Position numbers and translations under genes: made by a program. A stretch of DNA of 47,740 bases, from positions 1 to 47,740 of the forward strand of contig NZ_VOOR01000042.1 in NCBI RefSeq assembly GCF_007993045.1, in the 5' to 3' direction. The stretch is from Phaeodactylibacter luteus (GTDB lineage: Bacteria; Bacteroidota; Bacteroidia; Chitinophagales; Saprospiraceae). Positions 8,700-17,729 of the stretch are shown here, one piece after another (within the stretch, counting starts at the first letter, position 1; the number at the start of each line of letters is the position of its first letter). The notes under the pieces are model-generated. The model worked only from the letters and a program-made list of their open reading frames with translations, searched no databases and was not told where the DNA came from.

Positions 8700-9592
8700 T
8701 GAAACTTCTAACTTGGCAGGGGGGCATCCTCCTGGCTTTGCTCATCAGCAGCTGTGGCCGCCCTGTTGCCCGTTTCAGCCTGGAAAGCACTCAGCAACGT
8801 GTTCTTCAGCCTATCCCTTTTGACAACAAGAGCGAAAAAGCAGTACGCTATGAGTGGGACTTCGGCGATGGCAAGACCGCTGAAGCGGAATCCCCTGAGC
8901 ACCGTTACAAAGCCTCTGGCGCATACACGGTGACCCTCACCGCTTACAACGAAAAAGGCAAGGCCAGAAAGGCCAGCCAAACCATTGAAGTAGCGCCTCC
9001 AAAGGCTTGCCTCGTAGAAATCGAGACCGAGCTGGGCAGCATGATTGTAGAATTGTATGACGCCACCCCTCAACATCAAGACAACTTCACAAAGCTGGCC
9101 GAAGAGCATTATTTTGACAGCCTGCTGTTCCACCGCGTCATCAACAACTTTATGATCCAAGGCGGCGACCCCCAGTCAAAAGGGGCCCCTGGCGGGCAAG
9201 CTCTCGGATCAGGTGGGCCCGGCTATACCCTACCTGCAGAGTTTGTAGACTCTCTGGTACATGTCAAAGGGGCTTTGGCTGCTGCCCGGACAGGGGATGC
9301 GGTCAACCCGGCGAAACGGTCCTCCGGCTCACAGTTCTATATCGTCCACGGGCAGCAGCTCACTGAAGATATGCTGAACCGGATAGAAGCGCAAAAAGGT
9401 ATCCGTTATACTACCGATCAGCGGGAAATGTACCTAGAGCTGGGGGGCACCCCTTTCCTAGACCGGGAGTATACCGTCTTTGGCCGAGTCATCGAGGGGC
9501 TTGATGTCATTGACCGGCTGGCCAGTGTGCCTACAGACCGGCGTGACCGCCCACAGAATGACCTCCGCATGAAAATCAGGCTGATCCGCTAA
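8699..9592 (+). CDS. PKD-cyclophilin fusion lipoprotein (peptidyl-prolyl isomerase)
   Basis: This 297-residue paralogue of the preceding gene has lipobox ISSC (Cys19). A PKD domain at about 26-100 contains YEWDFGDGKTAE and GAYTVTLTAYNEKG. A cyclophilin domain runs from about 105 to the end, with FHRVINNFMIQGGD and GSQFYIVHG. The same long insertion precedes EYTVFGRVIEGLDVID. The PKD domain may act as a spacer or protein-binding module that holds the isomerase away from the membrane, an inference from PKD use in other surface proteins. The close similarity and one-base overlap with the upstream gene point to a tandem duplication in which one copy has gained or lost the PKD domain. Confidence 0.88.
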   Translation: MKLLTWQGGILLALLISSCGRPVARFSLESTQQRVLQPIPFDNKSEKAVRYEWDFGDGKTAEAESPEHRYKASGAYTVTLTAYNEKGKARKASQTIEVAPPKACLVEIETELGSMIVELYDATPQHQDNFTKLAEEHYFDSLLFHRVINNFMIQGGDPQSKGAPGGQALGSGGPGYTLPAEFVDSLVHVKGALAAARTGDAVNPAKRSSGSQFYIVHGQQLTEDMLNRIEAQKGIRYTTDQREMYLELGGTPFLDREYTVFGRVIEGLDVIDRLASVPTDRRDRPQNDLRMKIRLIR

Positions 9593-9670
9593 TTCCCAAC
9601 TTATTTCAAGGAGGCTAGAGGCCGAAACAGCAACAGGGCTATTGGGCCAGCTGCCAAGTAAACTGAGCAT

Positions 9671-10417
9671 ATGCAAAATTTGATTTTAGGTGTAGATGTA
9701 GGCGGCTCCGGCATAAAAGGGGCTATTGTAGACATCAATACCGGCGAACTCCAGAACGAACGCATCAGGATTGCCACGCCCAAACCGGCAACCCCGGAGG
9801 CAATGGCTGAAATCTTTAAGGAGCTGGTCGAAGCTCATCAGTACGAAGGCCCGATAGGCTGCGGTTTCCCAGCCATCATCAAAGGCGGCAAAGCCCTTTC
9901 TGCCGCCAACATCAGCGATCAATGGATTGGACGAAGCGTGGCAGACATCTTCGGTGAAGCAGCAGGCGGCCCGGTCTGTGTCCTAAATGATGCCGACGCT
10001 GCAGGTGTAGCAGAAATGGAATTTGGGCTGGGCAAAGGGGAGCCTGGCCTGGTCCTTCTCATCACCATTGGCTCGGGCTTGGGCTCCGCCTTGTTCTTAG
10101 ACGGCAAGCTGGTGCCCAATACCGAGTTTGGGCATATGCGCTTCCAGGGCATGGTGGCAGAGCACTACGCTTCCAACAACGCCAGGAAAAAGCATGATTT
10201 GAGCTGGGAGGAATGGGGGCACCGATTCAATGAGTACCTCCATTATGTCAGCCGGATTGTCAACCCTGACTTGATACTTCTAGGCGGTGGGGTGAGCAAA
10301 AAATTCCAGAAATACGAGGCTTTTATTGACGCCCCTACCCGAGTAAAGCCAGCGGCTCTGCTCAATGCGGCAGGCACAATAGGTGCTGCTATTTATGCGC
10401 ATCAGCGCCAGCTTTGA
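9671..10417 (+). CDS. ppgK: Polyphosphate glucokinase (ROK family)
   Basis: At 248 residues it has the ROK/ASKHA phosphate-1 motif [12 protein letters not shown] (8-18) and the catalytic LNDADAAG (Asp107). [20 protein letters not shown] followed by TEFGH is the signature distinguishing polyphosphate-dependent glucokinases from ATP-only ROK kinases. The predicted reaction is glucose plus polyphosphate to glucose 6-phosphate. The cyclophilin pair lies 78 bp upstream, and a strong terminator follows the gene. The length equals that of known PpgK proteins. Use of ATP as an alternative donor cannot be excluded. Confidence 0.85.
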   Translation: MQNLILGVDVGGSGIKGAIVDINTGELQNERIRIATPKPATPEAMAEIFKELVEAHQYEGPIGCGFPAIIKGGKALSAANISDQWIGRSVADIFGEAAGGPVCVLNDADAAGVAEMEFGLGKGEPGLVLLITIGSGLGSALFLDGKLVPNTEFGHMRFQGMVAEHYASNNARKKHDLSWEEWGHRFNEYLHYVSRIVNPDLILLGGGVSKKFQKYEAFIDAPTRVKPAALLNAAGTIGAAIYAHQRQL

Positions 10418-10446
10418 ATGGGCTTTGGCGGCAGCCTCGTAACCCA

Positions 10447-10488
10447 CGAAGGGGCCCCGGCAAAATACCGTGGCCCCTTCGCCTTTTT
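10447..10488. terminator. Intrinsic terminator between convergent genes
   Basis: CGAAGGGGCC and CCGG pair with CCG and GGCCCCTTCG around a CAAAATA loop, followed by CCTTTTT on the plus strand. It ends the ppgK transcript and lies in the convergent gap with the TPR gene. Confidence 0.85.
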
Positions 10489-10535
10489 CAAGCCCTGCTT
10501 TTAACAACAGCAGCGCTACAGTTACACGGCTAAGG

Positions 10536-11969
10536 TCAGTAATTAGGAGACTGCCAGGTGTGATCGGCAATCAGGTTTATCACAGAGGCATCAGTTTCCA
10601 ACTCAGGCATGAGCTCGAACAAGGAACGGTGCATTTCGAAGTCTTCAGTCAGTGCTTCTCCCAGCCAGTACATGGCAGCGTTCCGCTTGCCGGTAGCAAA
10701 CAAGCAAGCGACACGGCAGTAGAGCACCTCTGCGCCAGGGGCTGTATCCATAGCCTCTTCCAGGACATCAAGTGCTTCCTCGGCCTGCCCGGCGTCGATG
10801 AGGAAAGTAGCATACAAAATCCAATAGCGCGCTTCGATATCGTTCAGGGCGATAGCTTCACGGATATACTCTACCGCCATATCTGTATTGCCAAGGTTGT
10901 AATAAGCTTCCGCCAAAGCCCCCAGGTACTCTTCGCGGGTATCGTCTATGCCCAAGGTTTTCTCAAAATACTGAACGGCATTCATCCACTGCCCCTGAGC
11001 GGCGTAGCACTCCCCTATAGCGAAATAGATCTCATCGTTGAGGGGGTCCATTTGAGCAGAACGGATATAGAAAGTGATGGCAGCACTTGGCCGGTCCAAC
11101 TGAAGGTAGCACTGCCCGATCTGGACGTACAATTCGGCTTCCGCTTCGCTGCCCTGTGCTTCCAAGAGCTGCAGATAGTACTTGAGCGCTTTCTGAAAAT
11201 GCTGCAGCTCCATGCACAAATCTGCACAATCCCTACAGGCTTGCCAATACTGATCATCTACTGCGATGGCATATTCGTAGGCCTCCACGGCTTCCTCGTA
11301 CTCTGCCATATACACTTTGGCTTGCGCCAAATTGTACCAAGCAACAGGCAGGTAGGCATTTTGCTCCAGCAGCTGCTCGTAAAATGCAATGCCCTCAGTA
11401 TACTTACGGCACTGAAGGGTACAGCTCCCAAAGCGCTCCAATGCCTCCTGGTTTTCGGGGTCGGCAACAACAGACTGCTGCAAAGTGTAGAACATCGCTT
11501 CGTATGCATCGTTGCGCTCATGGGCCAGCGCCTCGATAAACAGGATATCGGAAAGGCTGCTGCTGCCTGCCCCATCCTTGAGGAAGTCTAGCAGTACCAT
11601 AGCCTCACTAACATCGCCCGCCGCGATCAGTGCTTCTGCATAAAGCAGCTCGACCTCTATATCGCCAGGGGCCAGCCCACGGGCTTTGGCCAGCGTATCA
11701 AAGGCTTTATCAAAAAAATGGTTGTCCAAGTAAAGCTGGGCCAGTTTCAAGTGCAAATCTATAGCAAACGGGTGCTGGGCTACGCCTTGGGCAGTGGCCT
11801 CGATCCCTTTTTTGGGCATGCCCTCCTCCTCATAGCTTGCGGCAAGCTGAAGGAACTCCGCTACCGTAAAATATACCCTGGTACCGGCAGCAAACTGATT
11901 TTCGTACCGCTGCTGCAGCCGCCTCAGCAGCCGCTCCTCATTGTGGTTTTGTCCCGGGTATATCATCAT
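10536..11969 (-). CDS. Tetratricopeptide repeat protein
   Basis: This 477-residue protein is built from about twelve TPR units along its whole length. Recognisable repeats include PEVAWYNLAQAK-like YNLAQAKVYMAEYEEAVEAY, YVQIGQCYLQLDRPSAAITF, FAIGECYAAQGQWMNAVQYF and YNLGNTDMAVEYIREAIAL. There is no signal peptide or membrane segment, so it is predicted to be a cytoplasmic scaffold. I chose ATG 11969 (or 11966), which starts MMIYPGQNHNEERLL. The longer frame to 12086 adds a basic leader with no TPR character. The next gene lies about 250 bp away. No partner is evident, so the function beyond protein binding is unknown. Confidence 0.85.
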   Translation of the reverse strand: MMIYPGQNHNEERLLRRLQQRYENQFAAGTRVYFTVAEFLQLAASYEEEGMPKKGIEATAQGVAQHPFAIDLHLKLAQLYLDNHFFDKAFDTLAKARGLAPGDIEVELLYAEALIAAGDVSEAMVLLDFLKDGAGSSSLSDILFIEALAHERNDAYEAMFYTLQQSVVADPENQEALERFGSCTLQCRKYTEGIAFYEQLLEQNAYLPVAWYNLAQAKVYMAEYEEAVEAYEYAIAVDDQYWQACRDCADLCMELQHFQKALKYYLQLLEAQGSEAEAELYVQIGQCYLQLDRPSAAITFYIRSAQMDPLNDEIYFAIGECYAAQGQWMNAVQYFEKTLGIDDTREEYLGALAEAYYNLGNTDMAVEYIREAIALNDIEARYWILYATFLIDAGQAEEALDVLEEAMDTAPGAEVLYCRVACLFATGKRNAAMYWLGEALTEDFEMHRSLFELMPELETDASVINLIADHTWQSPNY

Positions 11970-12215
11970 GTATCGTCGTCGTTCTAAAATTTTCGGTAAC
12001 CTACCTAAAATCAGCTCTTTGAGCCGTCCAAAGATAGCCAAAAGTCCTCCGGAATTGCCAGCTTTTGCCCTCCAACCCGCATTCAATTAATGGAACGGTA
12101 GGGAAAAGCAAGGGAATGGTCGTTTCTAGCAGCAGTGCAGTTGGATTTACCGGCAAGCCTCCTTATTCTATTATTTTTTTCTCTATATGGCTTTTTTGTC
12201 ATATTGTTTTTTTAC

Positions 12216-13154
12216 TCATACACTTGCCTTCTCCAGCTTGCGCCTCCCGCCTTGGGCCCGAAAGCTCACCAGGTACACGCCCGAGAAAATCAGCGCACCA
12301 GACAGCAGCTTCACAACCGACAGCTCCTCCTGGCCAAAAGCCAGTGCAATGACAGCTGCCAGCAAGGGCTGCAGATAAATATAAATGCTGACCACGGAAG
12401 CGTTCAAGGACTTCAGTGCGTAGGCATTGAACAAGTAGGCAAAGAAGGTCGTAAAGATGAGCACGTAGGCTACCGACAGCCAGATGGGCAAAGAAAACGT
12501 GTGCCATTCGGTTTGCGCCAGCTGTGGCCAGCCAAAGGGTATCACAAACAGAGCGCCGAAAAGGAATACCCATTTGACCACCGTGATGGCTTGGTATTTT
12601 TGGGCCAGTTTTTTCACCAGCACCAGATAGGTGCCATAGCTGCTTGCGTTCAAGAACACCAGGAGGTTGCCCAGGGCTTCATCCCCTTTAAAAGAAAGCG
12701 CCCCGCCTTGTGCGATCAGCAAGATAGCGCCAGATGCCCCTACCGCAATCCCTGCTATCTTCCGCCCGGTGACGGCTTCCCCCAGCAGGGTTGCCGAGGC
12801 GAGCAACACCAAGATGGGCGTAGTCGTCATGATGAGGGAAGCATTGATGGGCGTAGTAAGGCTGAGCCCTGAGAAAAACAACATCTGATTTGCGGCGATG
12901 CCGAGCAGCCCGCACAGGGCCAGGCGGCCTAGATCAGCCCGGTCTATCTTTTCGCGGACAAACACCCTATGGAAAAGCGAAAACAGCACCACTCCGCTTA
13001 TCACTCTAAGCAATATAAAAGCCAAAGGCTGCAAGTAACCGTCGCCCATTACAATTTTGGCTATGGTATAGTTGGCTCCATAGATCAGCGCAACGGCAAA
13101 AAGGGCGAAGTGGGCAGGGAGTGTGGAGGTTGCCAAGGCTTTTTTGGGGGGCAA
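12216..13154 (-). CDS. EamA/DMT-family transporter
   Basis: This 312-residue inner-membrane protein has about ten transmembrane helices in two EamA halves. The first half shows LIYGANYTIAKIVMG and LRVISGVVLFSLFH with the conserved SLTTPINASLIMTTTPILVL at the end of the half. The second half shows NASSYGTYLVLVKKL and the matching SLNASVVSIYIYLQPLLAAV. The family exports small metabolites or amino acids; the substrate cannot be read from the sequence. A basic C-terminal tail (GGRRKLEKASV) fits a cytoplasmic end. A family A repeat lies just upstream of the start. Confidence 0.88.
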   Translation of the reverse strand: MPPKKALATSTLPAHFALFAVALIYGANYTIAKIVMGDGYLQPLAFILLRVISGVVLFSLFHRVFVREKIDRADLGRLALCGLLGIAANQMLFFSGLSLTTPINASLIMTTTPILVLLASATLLGEAVTGRKIAGIAVGASGAILLIAQGGALSFKGDEALGNLLVFLNASSYGTYLVLVKKLAQKYQAITVVKWVFLFGALFVIPFGWPQLAQTEWHTFSLPIWLSVAYVLIFTTFFAYLFNAYALKSLNASVVSIYIYLQPLLAAVIALAFGQEELSVVKLLSGALIFSGVYLVSFRAQGGRRKLEKASV

Positions 13155-13278
13155 AAATACACCCTTTTGGAGATTTCTGCCCCAGAGGCCCGCTCAAATC
13201 TATACTCCTCCCGGTCACGAGAGGTGAAGCTTTGACGCCTTTGTTTTTGTGCCCAGGGGAGTACATATAGGTCAAACG

Positions 13279-13484
13279 GGGCGTGAACTAAAATGTCGCT
13301 TGCGTTCATATCCTTCGGGCTTTTGGCTGGCATTGGCCTAGCGCTGCGAAGGGGTGGCCGAAGGCCAGACCCGACGCCTGTAGGGCGAGGGGCCGAGCGG
13401 ACAGCGAGCCCCGGAGCATAGCGGCACCTGCCATCGGGCAGGGGCAGGCCCCACCAAAAAAAACGACAATCTGGCTCGCGCCCG
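13279..13484 (+). repeat. Family A GC-rich dispersed repeat, copy 2
   Basis: This copy has both ends. It starts GGGCGTGAACTAAAATGTCG and ends ACAATCTGGCTCGCGCCC, an imperfect terminal inverted repeat. It is flanked by GTCAAACG on the left and GTCAAAAG on the right, which may be a decayed target duplication. It belongs to the long subtype, like copy 1. Its right end abuts the stop codon of the Spy-like gene at 13485. Confidence 0.85.
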
Positions 13485-13949
13485 TCAAAAGCGGCCGCCC
13501 CTACCCTCTCTCCTGTCCCTCATTTTCCGGACCAGCTCAAGGCGGAACTCCCGGTCTGCTTTCTCCAGCAGCACCAGCTTTCGGGCGGGCACTACCTTCA
13601 GCATACGGCTGTAGTAATCGCGGCGCAGGCCAAGCAGCGCTTCTTCTTTTTCCATTTGCGCAGAGAGGTGGGCTTCTGCCTCCTCATTCGTCATCTGCTC
13701 TACCGCTTTGCCAGGCCTGTATTGCCTGCGCACTGCCCGCTGTTCATCCTCGTACTCATTGTAAAGCGCCCAGAACTGCTCAGACTCGCCAGTACTGAGC
13801 CCCAGCCGTTCGGTGAGGTAGGCGACCCTTGCGGCTTTGACCCTCGCCTGAACCTCCGGGTTGCGGGGCATGTCATCATCCATTTGAGCAGCCAATGGCA
13901 CTGCCCCGCCCGCAATAAGCATCAACAGTGCCCAGATCATTTTTCTCAT
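13485..13949 (-). CDS. Spy/CpxP-like small periplasmic protein
   Basis: The 154-residue product has a clear signal peptide (MRKMIWALLMLIAGG...PLAAQ) and a mature part that is nearly all helix and rich in Arg and Glu. AYLTERLGLSTGESEQFWAL resembles the LTxxQ-type helix of Spy/CpxP-like proteins, and it ends in a basic tail RDRREGRGGRF. I chose ATG 13949 because it directly precedes the signal peptide; the frame extends upstream without sense. It is the last gene of the sigma/anti-sigma run, which suggests a chaperone or sensor for envelope stress. Assignment to the Spy family is tentative. Confidence 0.75.
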   Translation of the reverse strand: MRKMIWALLMLIAGGAVPLAAQMDDDMPRNPEVQARVKAARVAYLTERLGLSTGESEQFWALYNEYEDEQRAVRRQYRPGKAVEQMTNEEAEAHLSAQMEKEEALLGLRRDYYSRMLKVVPARKLVLLEKADREFRLELVRKMRDRREGRGGRF

Positions 13950-13996
13950 TATCCTTGTATTTGTGTAGTTAGGGAATGCGCAGACAGTGGCCCGGA

Positions 13997-14431
13997 TCAA
14001 AATAGGGCATCCATGTCTTCGGGCGACAAATGTTCTTCCAAATAATCTTCGTAAGCGCCCTCTTCTTCTGTGCCGGACAATGCCCCAGCGCCAGCATCCA
14101 GCAGCAGGCTCAATTCAAAATGCTCTATCTGATCTGTCACATAGGCTGAGGCTTCTTCTTCACCCAGCTCGCTGAGGGTGACCTGCCCTACAGGGCTGTA
14201 AAAAGGCCAGGCGGCCCACCATCCGGCCAGCAACAGGATAACTGCTGCGGCAGCTGCACGGAGGAACAAGTGGCGCCGACGCATACGGGCAGCGCCCGCT
14301 TTAGCGGCTACTTTTGCAGGCAAATGTTCAAAATAGCCTGCAGGGGGGCTATTGCCCTGCCTGCTTTTCAGCTGTGCCAACAAGGGCGCTACTTCTGAAA
14401 GCTCCCGCTCTATTTCTTTGTGCTTCTCCAT
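13997..14431 (-). CDS. Membrane-anchored anti-sigma-like protein
   Basis: This 144-residue protein has an N-terminal cytoplasmic part (MEKHKEIERELSEVAPLLAQ, then a PPAGYFEHLP motif common in Bacteroidota sigma-linked proteins). One transmembrane helix at about 57-76 follows a basic RMRRR patch, and the C-terminal part is very acidic and ends LSPEDMDALF. It lies 16 bp downstream of an ECF sigma gene, the standard place for an anti-sigma factor. No zinc-binding HxxxCxxC motif is present, so it is not a classical ZAS anti-sigma. The role is inferred from topology and position. Confidence 0.75.
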   Translation of the reverse strand: MEKHKEIERELSEVAPLLAQLKSRQGNSPPAGYFEHLPAKVAAKAGAARMRRRHLFLRAAAAAVILLLAGWWAAWPFYSPVGQVTLSELGEEEASAYVTDQIEHFELSLLLDAGAGALSGTEEEGAYEDYLEEHLSPEDMDALF

Positions 14432-14447
14432 GTCTCAGTTCCTGGTT

Positions 14448-15002
14448 TTATCCGGACTGCTGCCGGATATATGCCTCAATTTTTTTTGCAGCGTGGTGAT
14501 AGGACGCCTTCAAGGCCCCTACCGATACCCCGAGCCGGGCACTGAGCTCTTCATAGCTCAGCTCCTCATAATACCTAAGCCGGAAAACCTGGGCTTGCCG
14601 ATCGGGCAACGTAGCCAAAGATTCTGCCAGTAGGCGCTCCGCCTCGCCCGGCCCCACATAACTGTCTGCTTCCAAGCTGGCCGCACTATCCTCTTCCATC
14701 AGGCTGCCACCGTTGCCAATGCGGCGCTTGCGCTTCCTCAGCCAGGTGAGGGCCTCGTTGGTCACTATCCGGTACAGCCAGGTAGATAGCCGGGCTTCTC
14801 CCTGAAACCCGCTGAGCCCACGGCAGGCTTTTACCAACGCCTCTTGGAGGACGTCGTCCGCATCTTCATGGCTGCCTACCAGCTGCCGGGCCCGCCAGTA
14901 CAAAGCCTCTTGGTATGTCCGGACCAACAGCCGGTAGCCTGACTCCCGCGTGGCAGGGGCACTGACCATGGCTAAAATTTTTGCTTCTGTCGATTCCGCC
15001 AA
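14448..15002 (-). CDS. ECF-type RNA polymerase sigma factor
   Basis: The 184-residue protein has sigma region 2 at about 24-95 (LLVRTYQEALYWRARQLVG, HEDADDVLQEALVKACRG and STWLYRIVTNEALTWLRKRK) and region 4 at about 128-180 (LPDRQAQVFRLRYYEELSYE and LGVSVGALKASYHHAAKKIE). This is the phylum's common sigma-70-like ECF type. TTG 15002 gives the N-terminal length usual for these proteins; ATG 14969 would shorten it by 11 residues. It is followed closely by a TM protein and a periplasmic protein. Together they form a likely three-gene envelope-stress unit, possibly co-transcribed with the VWA gene 84 bp upstream. Confidence 0.9.
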   Translation of the reverse strand: MAESTEAKILAMVSAPATRESGYRLLVRTYQEALYWRARQLVGSHEDADDVLQEALVKACRGLSGFQGEARLSTWLYRIVTNEALTWLRKRKRRIGNGGSLMEEDSAASLEADSYVGPGEAERLLAESLATLPDRQAQVFRLRYYEELSYEELSARLGVSVGALKASYHHAAKKIEAYIRQQSG

Positions 15003-15086
15003 GATGATGCTGCCTTTTTGAATCAGACTCGCCAGCCGTGGGCAGGTTTAACCGAGCCTCAAAAAAATACAGGATAAGCTTATGGA

Positions 15087-16715
15087 TCAGGCCCCTCTTA
15101 AGACTTTCAGCCCTGCGGTCAGCTCTCTGATCACCCCTTTTTCTTTGGGGTTGTACACCCAATTGGTATCAAAAAACTCCAAAACCTCGGGGTTCGCCTC
15201 ATTGCTCAGGGTAAGGCTGTGGAACTGCGTGCCTTTATTCTGTTGAAAATAGCGGATATCCCTAAGCACGTCGTCATCGATTTTGTACATGATGAAATCT
15301 GAGATCATGAGGACATCTGCATCCTCGTAGTCATTGGTACGCAACTGCCGGATCGTCTCGTACAGAGCCAGAGAAACATCTGTGCCCCCATAAAAAGACA
15401 TCCGCAGGAAAGCTGCGATCTCATCGATAGAGTCTGCGATATTGAAGAGGTCCAGGGTTTGAATGCCCCGGGAAAAGTTGATCAGGTAGGCCCGCCGGTT
15501 CTCCTGTATGGCCATTTTCAGAATGCCCATGCACAGGACTTTAGCAATCTGCTCCGGGCGGCCGTTCATGCTCTCGCTCGTATCCACACAGATGATAAAA
15601 GGGCCTTTCTCCTTTTGCCGTACGCGCTGATGCACCTCGGTGAGCTGATCTTCGCTCTTGACCAGGCGCCGGTCTTCATACCGGAAGGTCATCAAGTTTT
15701 TGTCTGCATACTTTTTCAAGAAAAGGAGCTCTGTATCTTCATCGCCCAGCAGGCTAGCCTCTGCACTGAGCAGGTTGTTGAGGTCATCGCTCTCGTGCAC
15801 GCCTACGATCTCGGCTCTGGCCGTCTCATCCACTTTCCATTCTTGGCGGATGATGGTCCGTTCAAAAGTCTCTTCCTCTATTTCGATTTCTGCTTCCCTC
15901 ATGCTGCCGAGCAGATCTGCCAGCTGTTTCAGCGAGGCCTCATCCTCGAGCAGATCATTGTAGTGCTCTAGCACATCAAAAGAAGTCTCCTCCCAAAGGT
16001 CTCTAGACATATCCCAGCCCAGATAGTCTGAAAAAGGAGCGACCAGCTCGTGCAGTTTTTCATACTCCTCCACTTTTTTCTCTACCAAAGCGGTAAAAGC
16101 TTCCTGCTCTTCGTCCAGTTTGCTCAGTTGGAACTCCAGGATTTTGGCATGCAGGCGGGCGTCCCATTGTGCGAGCAAGTCATGCAATAAGCGCTCGGTG
16201 TGCGCTTTAGCCTCACCGCCCATTTCCTCATAGCTGCGGTCTCCGATAAACTTCCGGAAGCGGTCTTGGTAAAATTGCGAGTCTATTTCCTCCCTCGGGT
16301 AAACCGTTTGCAGGTAAGCTGGCAAACCCGGCCAGCGGCGGGCAAAGACATGCAATGGAGTGATGGCCCAGCCCTCCAGCCGTTGGAGCTCGTCTTCATA
16401 GGGGTTTTGCAGGCGGGCCTTCTCAAAAGACTTCCGCAGCCAGCGGAGGATGTCAACCACCAGCTGCCTTGTGATTTTTTCGTTGCCTTGTGCCAGCCCC
16501 AGCAGGCCGGGTATGGAAAAGAGGCTGTCAAGGGCCCGCTGAAAGTACAGATAGTACTGATCGTTGAGCTCCGGTATGGTGTGCCTCCCAGGCGCTATAA
16601 GGTTTTGCAGGTAATGCACCAGATAACGGCGCATCTGCCGGTCCAGCAGCCCCCCAAACTCGATGAAACGCTGGTATTCCTGCTCCAGCTGCTCTTGGAT
16701 GTCTGTCTTTGCCAT
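15087..16715 (-). CDS. VWA (von Willebrand A) domain protein, ViaA-like
   Basis: The 542-residue protein has a long helical, acidic N-terminal region (1-360) and a C-terminal VWA domain (about 370-540). The metal-ion adhesion site is intact: CVDTSESMNG (Asp378, Ser380, Ser382), YGGTDVS (Thr445) and LMISDF. The layout resembles ViaA, which works with the MoxR-type ATPase RavA. No AAA+ ATPase gene lies next to it here. There is no signal peptide, so it is cytoplasmic. A membrane protein gene lies 18 bp upstream and probably forms one transcript with it. ViaA homology is inferred from architecture and is not certain. Confidence 0.82.
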   Translation of the reverse strand: MAKTDIQEQLEQEYQRFIEFGGLLDRQMRRYLVHYLQNLIAPGRHTIPELNDQYYLYFQRALDSLFSIPGLLGLAQGNEKITRQLVVDILRWLRKSFEKARLQNPYEDELQRLEGWAITPLHVFARRWPGLPAYLQTVYPREEIDSQFYQDRFRKFIGDRSYEEMGGEAKAHTERLLHDLLAQWDARLHAKILEFQLSKLDEEQEAFTALVEKKVEEYEKLHELVAPFSDYLGWDMSRDLWEETSFDVLEHYNDLLEDEASLKQLADLLGSMREAEIEIEEETFERTIIRQEWKVDETARAEIVGVHESDDLNNLLSAEASLLGDEDTELLFLKKYADKNLMTFRYEDRRLVKSEDQLTEVHQRVRQKEKGPFIICVDTSESMNGRPEQIAKVLCMGILKMAIQENRRAYLINFSRGIQTLDLFNIADSIDEIAAFLRMSFYGGTDVSLALYETIRQLRTNDYEDADVLMISDFIMYKIDDDVLRDIRYFQQNKGTQFHSLTLSNEANPEVLEFFDTNWVYNPKEKGVIRELTAGLKVLRGA

Positions 16716-16733
16716 ATCCCTTTTAACAAAACC

Positions 16734-17690
16734 CTAGCCGTTGTGTTGAGCCTTGCCCTGCGCCTCCTTCCCGGCCAGTTCCCGAGCTTCGTTCGCCCTT
16801 TCTGCCTCCAGCCGGCCCATAAGGTTGTACAAAGCCAGCATCAGCGTACCGAACAGCACGCCTACCGTTATCAATATAGGGTTGAGCACCCCCTCGGCAG
16901 AAAAGGATAAACGGATGAGCACTGTAGAGATGACAAAGCCTGAGTTCCGGATCAGCTGACTGTAATTGTCGGTGTACCGGAAAGACAGCATGAGGATGAG
17001 GACATCGAACAAGATCATCAGGGTGAAAAACTCATTGTAGAACACCTTATTGATGTCCGGGAGCTCATCTAGCCGGCCTAGGTTGAACTGCTGCAGGTCA
17101 AGGAGCCAATTGCCGAGGCTGTAAACCGCCAGCAGGAATAAGATAGGGGCAAGGAGCCCGCTGATCCCTTTTTTCTTCACCACAAACTGATGGATATCGG
17201 AAGGCTGCTGCAGCCGGGGCCTCCGCTTCCGCAGCCAATAGAACCAGAAGATCAGCCCAAAAAGGACTAAGATGCAGGCCATGTCTGCCGCGAGCAGCCC
17301 ATTGCGGTAGCTCCCCAGCCAGTTGTCTGAAATATCCAGCTTCGAAATATCTTTGAATATACGGCGCACGATGATCAGGGAAATGATCTCATACTGCTTC
17401 CCGATGGAGATGGTGAAAGAGTCTGGCAAATGATAAATGAGCATATACACTTCATAAACCAGGATAAAGCTGAAGGGCGTATAAATGGCGGTCACCGGGC
17501 TGATAAACAGTTCGGAGGGCCCAAGCCCGAGGTTGATCCAATGTAAGTCGTGCAGGACGATCAGCGCCAGGTGGCCCAAAAAGCTCGCAATGGCCAGCGA
17601 AAGGGTAACCCGCTCGAACCTGTGGCGGAAAGCAGGGTTGAAAAAGAAGACGAACAGCTGTTCGGCAGCACGGCGGGCATGAGGGTTCAT
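16734..17690 (-). CDS. Polytopic membrane protein of unknown function
   Basis: I do not recognise this 318-residue family. About six or seven transmembrane helices are visible: near 27-50 (VTLSLAIASFLGHLALIVL), 68-90, 130-155, 175-200, 220-242 and 255-295. A conserved-looking loop, FKDISKLDISDNWLGSYRNG, lies before helix three, and a charged cytoplasmic tail ends RLEAERANEARELAGKEAQG. The early motif PDSFTISIGKQYEIISLIIV precedes the RRIFKDI loop. Such spacing of charges recalls voltage-sensor-like helices, but no pore motif is seen. The VWA gene follows after 18 bp, so the two products may act together. Confidence 0.75.
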   Translation of the reverse strand: MNPHARRAAEQLFVFFFNPAFRHRFERVTLSLAIASFLGHLALIVLHDLHWINLGLGPSELFISPVTAIYTPFSFILVYEVYMLIYHLPDSFTISIGKQYEIISLIIVRRIFKDISKLDISDNWLGSYRNGLLAADMACILVLFGLIFWFYWLRKRRPRLQQPSDIHQFVVKKKGISGLLAPILFLLAVYSLGNWLLDLQQFNLGRLDELPDINKVFYNEFFTLMILFDVLILMLSFRYTDNYSQLIRNSGFVISTVLIRLSFSAEGVLNPILITVGVLFGTLMLALYNLMGRLEAERANEARELAGKEAQGKAQHNG

Positions 17691-17729
17691 AACAAAGCAG
17701 CTTTTACAAGTTGTTAGCTAGATTGACCA

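Noticed and set aside
10470-11591. A 373-codon open frame on the plus strand
   Set aside because: It is antisense to the TPR gene, begins within the terminator hairpin, and its translation has no recognisable pattern.
12135-12872. A 245-codon open frame on the plus strand rich in Gln and His
   Set aside because: It is antisense to the EamA transporter; the odd composition comes from reading hydrophobic codons in reverse.
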